A stretch of 64,000 nucleotides of DNA from DASZIT01 sp036268775 (lineage in GTDB: Bacteria > Actinomycetota > Acidimicrobiia > Acidimicrobiales > RAAP-2): positions 62,001-126,000 of the forward strand of contig DATATM010000024.1 of assembly GCA_036268775.1 (NCBI GenBank), in the 5' to 3' direction. Positions 57,605 to 64,000 of the stretch are shown in pieces (the first letter of the stretch is position 1; every line of letters starts with the position of its first letter). The notes below the pieces were generated by a model that had not been told where the DNA came from, ran no database searches, and saw only the letters and a list, made by a program, of their open reading frames with translations. Made by a program: the position numbers and the translations under genes.

Positions 57605-58434
57605 CTCCAGAATTCGAGGGTGGTGGTCACCCGGTGCCAGAAGCCGCCGGGGCTGGCGGCGCTCGACGAACCAGTCGACGACCCGGTCGGGCCGGTCGGG
57701 CTGCTCCCCGATGACGAGGTTCCGGTGGTTCCCGCCGTCCCCCCTTGGGGGAGGCCAGGATCGGGGGTCATGTTCGGGGCGTCGGCCGGAGACACCAGCG
57801 GTTGGGACCCGGGGTCACCGGGGGTGACGGTGGAGCTGCCGACCGCGGCACCGGCTTGTCCGGTCGGAGGCAGGACGTTGAACAGGGTCTGACCGGTGAG
57901 CACCAACTGGTAGTCCTGGCGGGCGAGCCGTTGGATCTCCGCCTTGGAGTTCAACTGCTGTTGCTGTTGGGACAGGAGTTGGTTCTGGTGTTGCAGCTTC
58001 TGGAGCTGGGCGCTGGAGGAGGCCAGTTGCTGGTGTTGTTTCAGCAGCGCGGCGGCGGGAAAGCTGGTGCCGAGGATGACCAGGGCGATGAGGGCGGCAA
58101 TGGCGACCGGCAGGCGCCGGGCGTTGGGGCGAGAGCGGGGGCGGGGGCCCGCACTCCGGGGCCGAGACGACGGGACGGGCCGGGAGGACGGGCGGCGCCC
58201 CTCGGCCGCCTTTCTCCGGGTCGCCGCGGTTGCCGACATCGACGATTTGGCGGATGATCGTCGACGGGCGGTCGGCTGTGACCGGGTAGCCGGCCGCCGG
58301 GCCGAAGCCGAGGTGGCGGGCTTGCGGGCCGGGGCCCGCTTGGCCGGCGCGGCCCGCTTGGCCGGCGCGGCCCGCGAGCTCCGGGTGGTGGCCGTCGCCG
58401 GCCGCTTCCCCCGGGCATGGACTCGGTCGCTCAC
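57601..58434 (-). CDS. FtsB/DivIC-type septum formation initiator
   Basis: A 277-residue single-pass membrane protein. A basic, Ala/Pro/Lys-rich cytoplasmic region of about 105 residues is followed by one membrane helix (about 110-128) and an extracytoplasmic coiled coil (KQHQQLASSSAQLQKLQHQN and on) with the DivIC-type motif EIQRLARQDYQLVLTGQ, then a Ser/Gly/Thr-rich tail. In the divisome such proteins link FtsL and FtsQ. The position right after eno matches the order known from Mycobacterium (Rv1023-Rv1024). The ATG overlaps the eno stop by 4 bp. Confidence 0.85.
   Translation of the reverse strand: MSDRVHARGKRPATATTRSSRAAPAKRAAPAKRAPARKPATSASARRPATRSQPTARRRSSAKSSMSATAATRRKAAEGRRPSSRPVPSSRPRSAGPRPRSRPNARRLPVAIAALIALVILGTSFPAAALLKQHQQLASSSAQLQKLQHQNQLLSQQQQQLNSKAEIQRLARQDYQLVLTGQTLFNVLPPTGQAGAAVGSSTVTPGDPGSQPLVSPADAPNMTPDPGLPQGGTAGTTGTSSSGSSPTGPTGSSTGSSSAASPGGFWHRVTTTLEFWR
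58337..58372 (-). repeat. Two perfect 18-bp tandem repeats in the FtsB-like gene
   Basis: CGCTTGGCCGGCGCGGCC occurs twice in direct succession and encodes part of the AAPAKR repeats of the basic N-terminal region. The unit keeps the frame, so copy-number changes would only vary the length of this region. Confidence 0.7.
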
Positions 58435-59720
58435 TGCGGACTCTTCCAGGATGCCAGCGCCGCACCCCCGCGGAAGGCGGCAGTCTCGCCAAGCATCTCC
58501 TCGATCCGGAGCAGTTGGTTGTACTTGGCCACCCGGTCGGAGCGGGCCGGCGCCCCGGTCTTGATCTGTCCGCAGTTGGTGGCGACGGCCAGGTCGGCAA
58601 TGGTGGCATCCTCGGTCTCGCCGGATCGGTGCGACATCACGCAGGAATACGCCGATCGGGTAGCCAGCGACATGGTCCCGAGGGTCTCGGTCAGGGTGCC
58701 GATCTGGTTCACCTTGATCAACACCGCGTTGGCGACCCCGGCGTCGATGCCGCGACCCAGTCGCGCCTGGTTGGTGACGAACAGGTCGTCGCCCACCAGC
58801 TGGACCCGGTCACCGATCCCGGCGGTCAGCGCCGCCCATCCGTCCCAATCTTCTTCGGCCATACCGTCCTCGAGCGACACGATCGGGTAGCGGCTGACCA
58901 GGTCGAGCCAGTAGGCGACCATTTCGTCCGGCGACAGACTCCGATCCTCACCGGCCAGGACGTAAGCACCGTCCTTGTAGATCTCGCTGGTGGCCGGGTC
59001 CATGGCAATGGCGATGTCGGTGCCCGGCGTCCGTCCGGTCGCCTCGATGCCCCGGATCAACACCTGCACCGCTTCTTCGTTCGAACTGAGGTTGGGAGCG
59101 AAACCACCCTCGTCACCGACGGCGGTCGAGTGCCCCAGCTCCTTCAGCACCCCGGCCAGCGCGTGGTAGGTCTCGACCCCCCACCGGAGCGCCTCGGAAA
59201 ACGAAGCGGCCCCCACCGGCATGATCATGAATTCTTGAAAGTCGATGGAGTTGTCGGCGTGGACGCCGCCGTTGACCACGTTCATCATCGGCACCGGCAG
59301 CACGTGGGCGTCGGAGCCGCCGACGTAGCGGAACAAGGGAAGCCCGAGCTCGTCGGCCGCGGCTTTGGCCGTCGCCAGCGACACCCCGAGGATGGCGTTG
59401 GCGCCCAGCCGGGATTTGTTCGGCGTCCCGTCGGCGTCGATGAGGGCCAGGTCGATCCCTCGTTGGTCGAGGGCGTCGGCACCGTCGAGGATCTCGGCGA
59501 TCTCGCCGTTGACGTTGGCCACCGCCCGCACCACGCCCTTGCCCCGGTAACGCTCGCCTCCGTCGCGGAGCTCGGTCGCTTCGAAGGTGCCGGTGGAGGC
59601 GCCCGATGGCACGATGGCGCGCCCCATGGCCCCCGAGTCGAGGAGGACTTCCACCTCAACCGTGGGATTGCCTCGGGAGTCCAGGACTTCCCGACCGATG
59701 ACCTGTTCGATGCTGCTCAC
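58431..59720 (-). CDS. eno: Enolase
   Basis: A 429-residue enolase, which converts 2-phosphoglycerate to phosphoenolpyruvate in glycolysis. The family pattern is complete: REVLDSRGNPTVEVEV at the start, VVNGGVHADNSIDFQEFMI, metal and catalytic residues in IAMDPATSEI and VSLEDGMAEEDWDGW, and the C-terminal SHRSGETEDATIADLAVA and KTGAPARSDR blocks. The GTG start has only a weak purine-rich stretch upstream. About 120 bp separate it from mazG; a TAACTT-containing AT-rich patch there may be its promoter. Confidence 0.95.
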   Translation of the reverse strand: MSSIEQVIGREVLDSRGNPTVEVEVLLDSGAMGRAIVPSGASTGTFEATELRDGGERYRGKGVVRAVANVNGEIAEILDGADALDQRGIDLALIDADGTPNKSRLGANAILGVSLATAKAAADELGLPLFRYVGGSDAHVLPVPMMNVVNGGVHADNSIDFQEFMIMPVGAASFSEALRWGVETYHALAGVLKELGHSTAVGDEGGFAPNLSSNEEAVQVLIRGIEATGRTPGTDIAIAMDPATSEIYKDGAYVLAGEDRSLSPDEMVAYWLDLVSRYPIVSLEDGMAEEDWDGWAALTAGIGDRVQLVGDDLFVTNQARLGRGIDAGVANAVLIKVNQIGTLTETLGTMSLATRSAYSCVMSHRSGETEDATIADLAVATNCGQIKTGAPARSDRVAKYNQLLRIEEMLGETAAFRGGAALASWKSPQ

Positions 59721-59844
59721 TGTGCCCTGTGGCTCCTGTTGCTGGTGTGAGAAAAGTTATCACTGATACTGCTCTCGACCAGGGCATTCGCTTCGACCTG
59801 GAGGACAGCGGCACGGCCGCCGCTCACGCCTGCCGGAGCCAGAG

Positions 59845-61317
59845 CTACCCGAGGGCTTCGACGCTGGTCCGGAAGGCGGCGGACCTCACCCGCAGCGCGG
59901 TCTCCGGGTCGACCCCCAGGGTCCGGGCCAGGTTGACCAACGAGAACAGCAGCTCCCCGATGTCGGCCTCGCTACCGCCACCCCCATCGGCACCCCCATT
60001 GGCGGACTCGGACAACCGGGCGGCGGTGGCGACCAGGTGGCTCACCTCGTCACTGAGGCCGGGAAGCTGCATGCCCACCGCCAGCCCCTTGCGCTGCAAC
60101 TTGGCCGCCAGGGCCAACGCCGGCATCGCCGCCGGAATCCCCTCGGTGATGCTGGTCCGGTTCTTCTCCGCCTTCTTCAGGGTCTCCCAATTGGCGGCGA
60201 TTTGATCCTTGGTGGCACCGGTGAGATCGCCGAACACGTGGGGATGGCGCGCCACCAGCTTGTCGTGCACCCCCCGAGCCACGTCGGCCAGGGTGAACCG
60301 GCCGGCTTCCGCCGCCAACGTCGAGTGGAAGTAGACCTGAAACAACAGATCGCCGAGTTCCTCTTCAAGGTGAGCGACGGCCTTCTCCTCGGCTTCGGGA
60401 GTCACCGATCCCCCGCTAGGCCCGGCCGAGCCCTCGGCCTCGAGCTTGGCGTCGATGGTCGCCAGGTTGTCGATCGCCTCCAGCACCTCGTACGACTCCT
60501 CCATCAGGTGTCGGGCCAGAGAACCGTGGGTCTGTTCCCGGTCCCACGGACACTGCTCCCGCAAGGTGTGCACCAACTCGTCGAGACTCATCAGCTCGGA
60601 GGCCACCGGGGCGGCCAGGTCCCCGATCCATAACGAGGTGAGATGGTCGGGCTCGAAGGAACGATCGAGATCCGCCCAAGCCACGTCCCACACCCGCTCG
60701 TCCGGGAGGCCGAGGTGGTAGAGGACGGTCGCCACCGCCCCCGGCGCCGCTTCCACCGACAGCTTGATCTCCGACAGGATGGACGGCGACCAACACTGGG
60801 CCACCAACAAGGGGCCTCGCTCTCCGGCGGCCGACGAGGCGAACGACCCGGCGTCCACCATCCGCACCCCCGAGACCACCGGATCGATCCCCAGCCGGGC
60901 GAACGCCACATCCAGAAACGACAGCGCCGGATGGACCACCACCGATACCTCGCCGGAGGTCACCGCCGGGTCTTCCAGCAGGAGCCCGACGGTTCGCTCG
61001 GCCACCGTCGGAGAACCGGGAACCGCGTAGACCACCTCGCCCGGCTGGCGGGACGCCGTCACCAGGTCGTCGACGATTGCCCGGTAGACAGCATCGAAGG
61101 TGGGCTCGGACTCATAGCGGTCGTCGAACGACGGCTGAGACGAGAAGGCGGCGGCGGCTGGATGCCTCGACGTTCGCAGAAACACCGTGCCGGCACCCTC
61201 GATCAGCTTCAGGGTTTCGTCGGTGAGCAGCTCGGGTCCGGCCGGTCCCAACCCGACCACGTCGATCCGCGGTCCGGACCGGGGTGCGGGAGTCGGGGCG
61301 CGGGTGGGTTCGGTCAC
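59845..61317 (-). CDS. mazG: MazG nucleotide pyrophosphohydrolase with N-terminal methylase-like domain
   Basis: A 490-residue protein in two parts. The first about 220 residues form a tetrapyrrole-methylase-like domain (IDVVGLGPAGPELLTDETL, then VVYAVPGSPTVAERT) as in B. subtilis YabN. The rest is MazG: REQCPWDREQTHGSLARHLMEESYE, cited in parts (CPWDREQTHGSL), and EEELGDLLFQVYFHS carry the metal-binding acidic residues. MazG removes pyrophosphate from non-canonical or excess NTPs. The GTG start is set by GGAAGGG upstream and by the beginning of the methylase-like strand. It follows the SurA-like gene in the same direction. Confidence 0.87.
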   Translation of the reverse strand: MTEPTRAPTPAPRSGPRIDVVGLGPAGPELLTDETLKLIEGAGTVFLRTSRHPAAAAFSSQPSFDDRYESEPTFDAVYRAIVDDLVTASRQPGEVVYAVPGSPTVAERTVGLLLEDPAVTSGEVSVVVHPALSFLDVAFARLGIDPVVSGVRMVDAGSFASSAAGERGPLLVAQCWSPSILSEIKLSVEAAPGAVATVLYHLGLPDERVWDVAWADLDRSFEPDHLTSLWIGDLAAPVASELMSLDELVHTLREQCPWDREQTHGSLARHLMEESYEVLEAIDNLATIDAKLEAEGSAGPSGGSVTPEAEEKAVAHLEEELGDLLFQVYFHSTLAAEAGRFTLADVARGVHDKLVARHPHVFGDLTGATKDQIAANWETLKKAEKNRTSITEGIPAAMPALALAAKLQRKGLAVGMQLPGLSDEVSHLVATAARLSESANGGADGGGGSEADIGELLFSLVNLARTLGVDPETALRVRSAAFRTSVEALG

Positions 61318-61337
61318 GATGGGCGCCCTTCCGGACC

Positions 61338-62687
61338 TCAGCCGCCGGGGACGGTGGTGGTGGCGCCGACGCTGCCGGGTGTCGTGGTGGTGGTGGTCAC
61401 CGCCGCCGCCTGCGCCGCCGCCGCGGCGGCTGCCGCCGCCGACGCTGCGCTGGTCGTAGAGGTCGGGCTGGAGGGAATCGTGGTGGTGGGCGTGGGGGCG
61501 GTGGTGGAGGTAGAGGTAGAGGTAGAGGTAGAGGGGCTCGAGCCCGAACCGTTGGAGGAGCTCCGGGTCGGGAGGGGGGGTTGGGCCTGCCCGGTCACCG
61601 ATGCCAGCAGGTACTTGGCCGGCGGCGCCACCGGCGCCACCACTCCTTGGTTCTTCCATTGCCCGTACTGCGGATCGATCGACACCGCCGATCGGCGGGC
61701 GAAGGCCTGAATCTCCTTGGCGATCCGATTGCCGTTGGCTGACGTCTGCAGCAACTGCTGGATCACCCCCGACCGGACCTGGGAGAGGGGGGCCACTGTC
61801 TGGCTGGTGACGGCATAGATCTCCCACGCCCCGCTGCTCGGATCCTGGATCGGGCCGATGGGGGTGCCCACCTTCGCCGACGAGATCTGCAAGGCCTGCA
61901 ACACCTGGGACTGGGTGAACGTGCATCCGAGGGAGCCACCGTTCGGAGCCGTCTGGGTGTCCAGGGAGTTGGCCTTGGCGATGTCGGCAAAGGCGGCCCC
62001 ACCCTTGATCTGGGCGACGTAGGAGTTGGCGAGGTCCTGGGAGCCGGTCACGATCCAACTGACGCAATCGGTGGTGAAGGACGCCTGGTTGGCGGCGTAG
62101 TAGCTGGCGATGGCGGCGTCGGAGATGTTGGCCCCGTCGGCCAGCAGCTTCTCGTCCACCGCGTTGTTGGCGATGAGGGCATTGCGGATGCTGGCGGGTA
62201 GGGCCGACATCACTTGGGTCCCGGTCAGCGCCTGCCCGCTGGTCGCCACGCAGTAAGTGCCGGTTCCACTCTGGCTCGCCTGTTGAGCGGCGGCACTGAT
62301 CTCCCCGCTCAGCGACGCCTCGAAGTTCTGCTGGGCGGTCTGCAGATCGGCGGCGGTGATGGTCAGGCCCTTGGAGGCGGCCAGCTGGGACGCCAACTGG
62401 TTGCCCACCGTGTTCTCCAGGATCGAATCGGCAAATGCCATGTCGTAGGTGCCCGAACCGCCGGCCCCGGCGGTCTGGAACGGGGTGATCTGCCCGGTCT
62501 CGGCGGTGAGCAGGCAACGGCCGACCTGGGTGGAGTCGAAGGTGCGGAGCTGGTCGTTGAGCGAGCTCACCGAGACGGTCGTCCCGTTGACGGTGGCGGC
62601 CGGTGGCGTCACGTTGCAGGCGCTGGCCAGCAGCCCTCCCCCGAGCCCGACGATGGAAAGGGTGCAGAGGGTGAGGAGGCGCTTCAC
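61338..62687 (-). CDS. SurA/PpiC-like foldase lipoprotein
   Basis: A 449-residue lipoprotein with lipobox ASAC at Cys24, a SurA-type N-terminal domain (VNGTTVSVSSLNDQLRTF) with a long helical region, and a parvulin-like domain around 215-320 (SWIVTGSQDLANSYVAQI, FADIAKANS, GGSLGC, PIGPIQDPSSGAWEIYAV). It should help exported proteins to fold. The last 110 residues are a Thr/Ser/Ala-rich low-complexity tail. The GTG start is set by a TAGCAT box 7 nt upstream, which lies across the end of mfd. It takes the place that a lipoprotein gene (lpqU) has in Mycobacterium. Confidence 0.82.
   Translation of the reverse strand: MKRLLTLCTLSIVGLGGGLLASACNVTPPAATVNGTTVSVSSLNDQLRTFDSTQVGRCLLTAETGQITPFQTAGAGGSGTYDMAFADSILENTVGNQLASQLAASKGLTITAADLQTAQQNFEASLSGEISAAAQQASQSGTGTYCVATSGQALTGTQVMSALPASIRNALIANNAVDEKLLADGANISDAAIASYYAANQASFTTDCVSWIVTGSQDLANSYVAQIKGGAAFADIAKANSLDTQTAPNGGSLGCTFTQSQVLQALQISSAKVGTPIGPIQDPSSGAWEIYAVTSQTVAPLSQVRSGVIQQLLQTSANGNRIAKEIQAFARRSAVSIDPQYGQWKNQGVVAPVAPPAKYLLASVTGQAQPPLPTRSSSNGSGSSPSTSTSTSTSTTAPTPTTTIPSSPTSTTSAASAAAAAAAAAQAAAVTTTTTTPGSVGATTTVPGG
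61507..61530 (-). repeat. Four 6-bp tandem repeats coding Ser-Thr
   Basis: GAGGTA occurs four times in a row on the plus strand and encodes the Ser-Thr repeats of the SurA-like tail. The unit keeps the frame. Confidence 0.75.
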
Positions 62688-62694
62688 GGCGGCG

Positions 62695-62700
62695 ATGCTA
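62695..62700 (-). promoter_or_regulatory. -10 box TAGCAT of the SurA-like gene
   Basis: On the minus strand TAGCAT ends 7 nt before GTG 62687 and overlaps the stop codon of mfd by three bases, so the gene can be transcribed from its own leaderless promoter. Confidence 0.5.
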
Positions 62701-64000
62701 CCGGCTCGTCGCCAGGGCAGGAATATCGCCCGCCGGCTCGGCGGCGGCGGCGTCGGGGGCCGGCGGTTCCGGCGGCGGGACCAGTTTGCGCAATAGGTTC
62801 ACCACCACCGGGGCGTAGTCGTTCCCCGATGTCGCCGCCGGCAACGGCGCCAGCAGACGGTGGAAGTCGGGCTGGTAGGTCGCCCCCGGCGCCAGCCGTC
62901 GCAGCCGCACCTCCGCCGAGGCGGGCAGCGTCACCGGGGAGAGTTTGATCGAGGCCCGGCCGGCTCCGCCCATCCCGCCCAGGCTCCGCGGGACGGTGAC
63001 GGTCAGCTCGGTGATCCCGAGTCGCAGGCATTCCACCCGGAGCCGCGCCACATCCAAGAGGGCGGCGGCCGGAGTCGGCAACGGTCCGAACCGGTCCTCC
63101 CACTCGCTGGCCACGTCGGCCACCTCGGCTTCGGTACGGAGCCCGGTGATTCTCCGGTACGCCTCCAGGCGGACGTCCTCGGCCTCGACATAGTCGGGCG
63201 GCAGGTGGGCGGCGTCGGGAAGGTCGATCTTGAGGTCGACCGGCTGGGGCCGGGCCTCCCCTTTCAGCTCGGCCACCGCTTCGGACACCATCTGCACGTA
63301 GAGGTCGTAGCCGATGGCGGCGATGTGACCCGACTGGTCGCGGCCCAACAGGTTGCCTGCCCCCCGAATCTGTAGGTCCCGCAACGCGATTTTGAATCCC
63401 GATCCCAACTCGGTGTGGTCGCCGATGGTCCGCAGCCGCTCGTAGGCCTGCTCGGCCAGCACCTTGTCGGTGGGGTGGAAAAGATAGGCGTAGGCCCGGC
63501 TGCCCGCCCGTCCCACCCGACCCCGGAGCTGGTGCAGCTGCCCGAGGCCCAACAGGTCGGCCCGGTCGACCACCAGGGTGTTGACGCTCGGCATGTCGAT
63601 CCCCGACTCGATGATGGTGGTGCACACCAGCACGTCGTAAGCGCCCTCCCAGAAGTCGAGCACCACCTGTTCGAGGGAGCCCTCGTCCATCTGGCCGTGG
63701 GCGACCGCCACCCGCGCCTCGGGGGCCATCCGGCGCACCCGCTGCGCCACCGCGTCGATGTCCTGCACCCGGTTGTGGACGTAGAAGACCTGGCCCTCCC
63801 GGAGCAGCTCCCGCCGGATGGCCTCGGAGGCGGCCCCCTCCTCGTATTCGCCGACATGGGTGAGGATCGGGCGCCGGGCCGCCGGCGGAGTGTTGACCAT
63901 GGACAGGTCGCGGATGCCGGTCAGCGCCATCTCCAGGGTGCGGGGAATCGGGCTGGCGGTGAGGGTGAGGACATCGACCCCGTGGGACAGCGCCTTGATG
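62698..64000 (-). CDS. mfd: Transcription-repair coupling factor Mfd, 5' partial
   Basis: Only the C-terminal 433 residues are in the window. They cover the end of the helicase motor and the TRCF domain: LTASPIPRTLEMALTGIRDL, YVHNRVQDIDAVA, VLVCTTIIESGIDMPSVNTL, the arginine-finger motif QLRGRVGRAGSRAYAYL, DLQIRGAGNLLG, and the C-terminal D7 region. Mfd removes stalled RNA polymerase from DNA lesions and recruits UvrA. The gene continues past the right edge. Its position before mazG and eno agrees with the actinobacterial order (mfd-mazG-lpqU-eno in Mycobacterium). Confidence 0.93.
   Translation of the reverse strand, partial: IKALSHGVDVLTLTASPIPRTLEMALTGIRDLSMVNTPPAARRPILTHVGEYEEGAASEAIRRELLREGQVFYVHNRVQDIDAVAQRVRRMAPEARVAVAHGQMDEGSLEQVVLDFWEGAYDVLVCTTIIESGIDMPSVNTLVVDRADLLGLGQLHQLRGRVGRAGSRAYAYLFHPTDKVLAEQAYERLRTIGDHTELGSGFKIALRDLQIRGAGNLLGRDQSGHIAAIGYDLYVQMVSEAVAELKGEARPQPVDLKIDLPDAAHLPPDYVEAEDVRLEAYRRITGLRTEAEVADVASEWEDRFGPLPTPAAALLDVARLRVECLRLGITELTVTVPRSLGGMGGAGRASIKLSPVTLPASAEVRLRRLAPGATYQPDFHRLLAPLPAATSGNDYAPVVVNLLRKLVPPPEPPAPDAAAAEPAGDIPALATSR

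Noticed and set aside
1..64000. CRISPR array or cas genes
   Set aside because: No regularly spaced repeats and no Cas proteins apart from the TnpB relative were found.

Overview
The window is high-GC DNA that reads as the chromosome of an actinomycete-like bacterium, most likely of the Acidimicrobiia (inference). Three observations support this. The block mfd - mazG - eno - FtsB/DivIC-like - DUF501 - ppx/gppA matches the gene order known from Mycobacterium. Families typical of Actinomycetota are present: TIGR03084, PucR/CdaR regulators, DUF2510, DUF2304/GT2 pairs and a DEDDh-GIY-YIG fusion. At least 13 genes carry a TANNNT -10 box ending only 6-8 nt before the start codon, the signature of leaderless mRNAs. 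Genes are dense on both strands. No rRNA, CRISPR array, prophage or plasmid functions were found.

Layout. 1-2.1 kb (minus): end of an envelope/pilus-like locus with a CpaB-type SAF protein, a secreted protein and a lipoprotein. 2.4-5.1 kb: a Tat-exported FAD oxidoreductase, a TIGR03084 protein and a DUF503 protein. 5.2-6.8 kb: a solitary TnpB element with a recognisable right end, apparently next to a gene remnant. 6.9-9.9 kb: cell-wall enzymes (polysaccharide deacetylase, L,D-transpeptidase), a TlpA-like protein and a zinc ribbon. 10-11.5 kb: an exonuclease/GIY-YIG fusion. 11.5-18.2 kb: a PucR regulator divergent from a complete branched-chain-amino-acid-type ABC importer. 18.3-25.8 kb: trpD, an acyl-CoA dehydrogenase, two lipoproteins, an aldo/keto reductase, a P450, a cupin and a DUF2510 membrane protein. 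25.9-28 kb: a coiled-coil protein, then an ArsR-SRPBCC pair and Ohr. 28.1-34.1 kb: a two-component island (two hybrid kinases and a lone receiver) without any DNA-binding output protein.

34.3-37.1 kb: a TetR regulator, a CrtI-like FAD oxidoreductase and a DUF2834 membrane protein. Two nearly identical perfect 14-bp palindromes link them into a likely regulon. A tRNA-like gene with a UAA anticodon but a short variable loop follows. 37.3-42.5 kb: a type-B carboxylesterase, an NlpC/P60 hydrolase and an acyltransferase/SDR pair. 42.5-56.1 kb: a surface-glycan locus with an SQD1-type epimerase, several GT2 enzymes, a DUF2304-DUF2142 fusion, a YfhO-type membrane protein and a GT-B-like glycosyltransferase. 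56.2-64 kb: the conserved mfd-to-ppx housekeeping block, all on the minus strand, with mfd running off the right edge.

Most promising leads: the TetR palindrome pair; the solo TnpB with a readable omega-RNA end and guide; pervasive leaderless starts; the odd class-I tRNA with a UAA anticodon; the SQD1-like enzyme in a polysaccharide locus; and degenerate enzymes (an SDR without YxxxK, a receiver without its lysine, an L,D-transpeptidase with an altered catalytic motif). All functions are read from sequence motifs only; no database search was possible.
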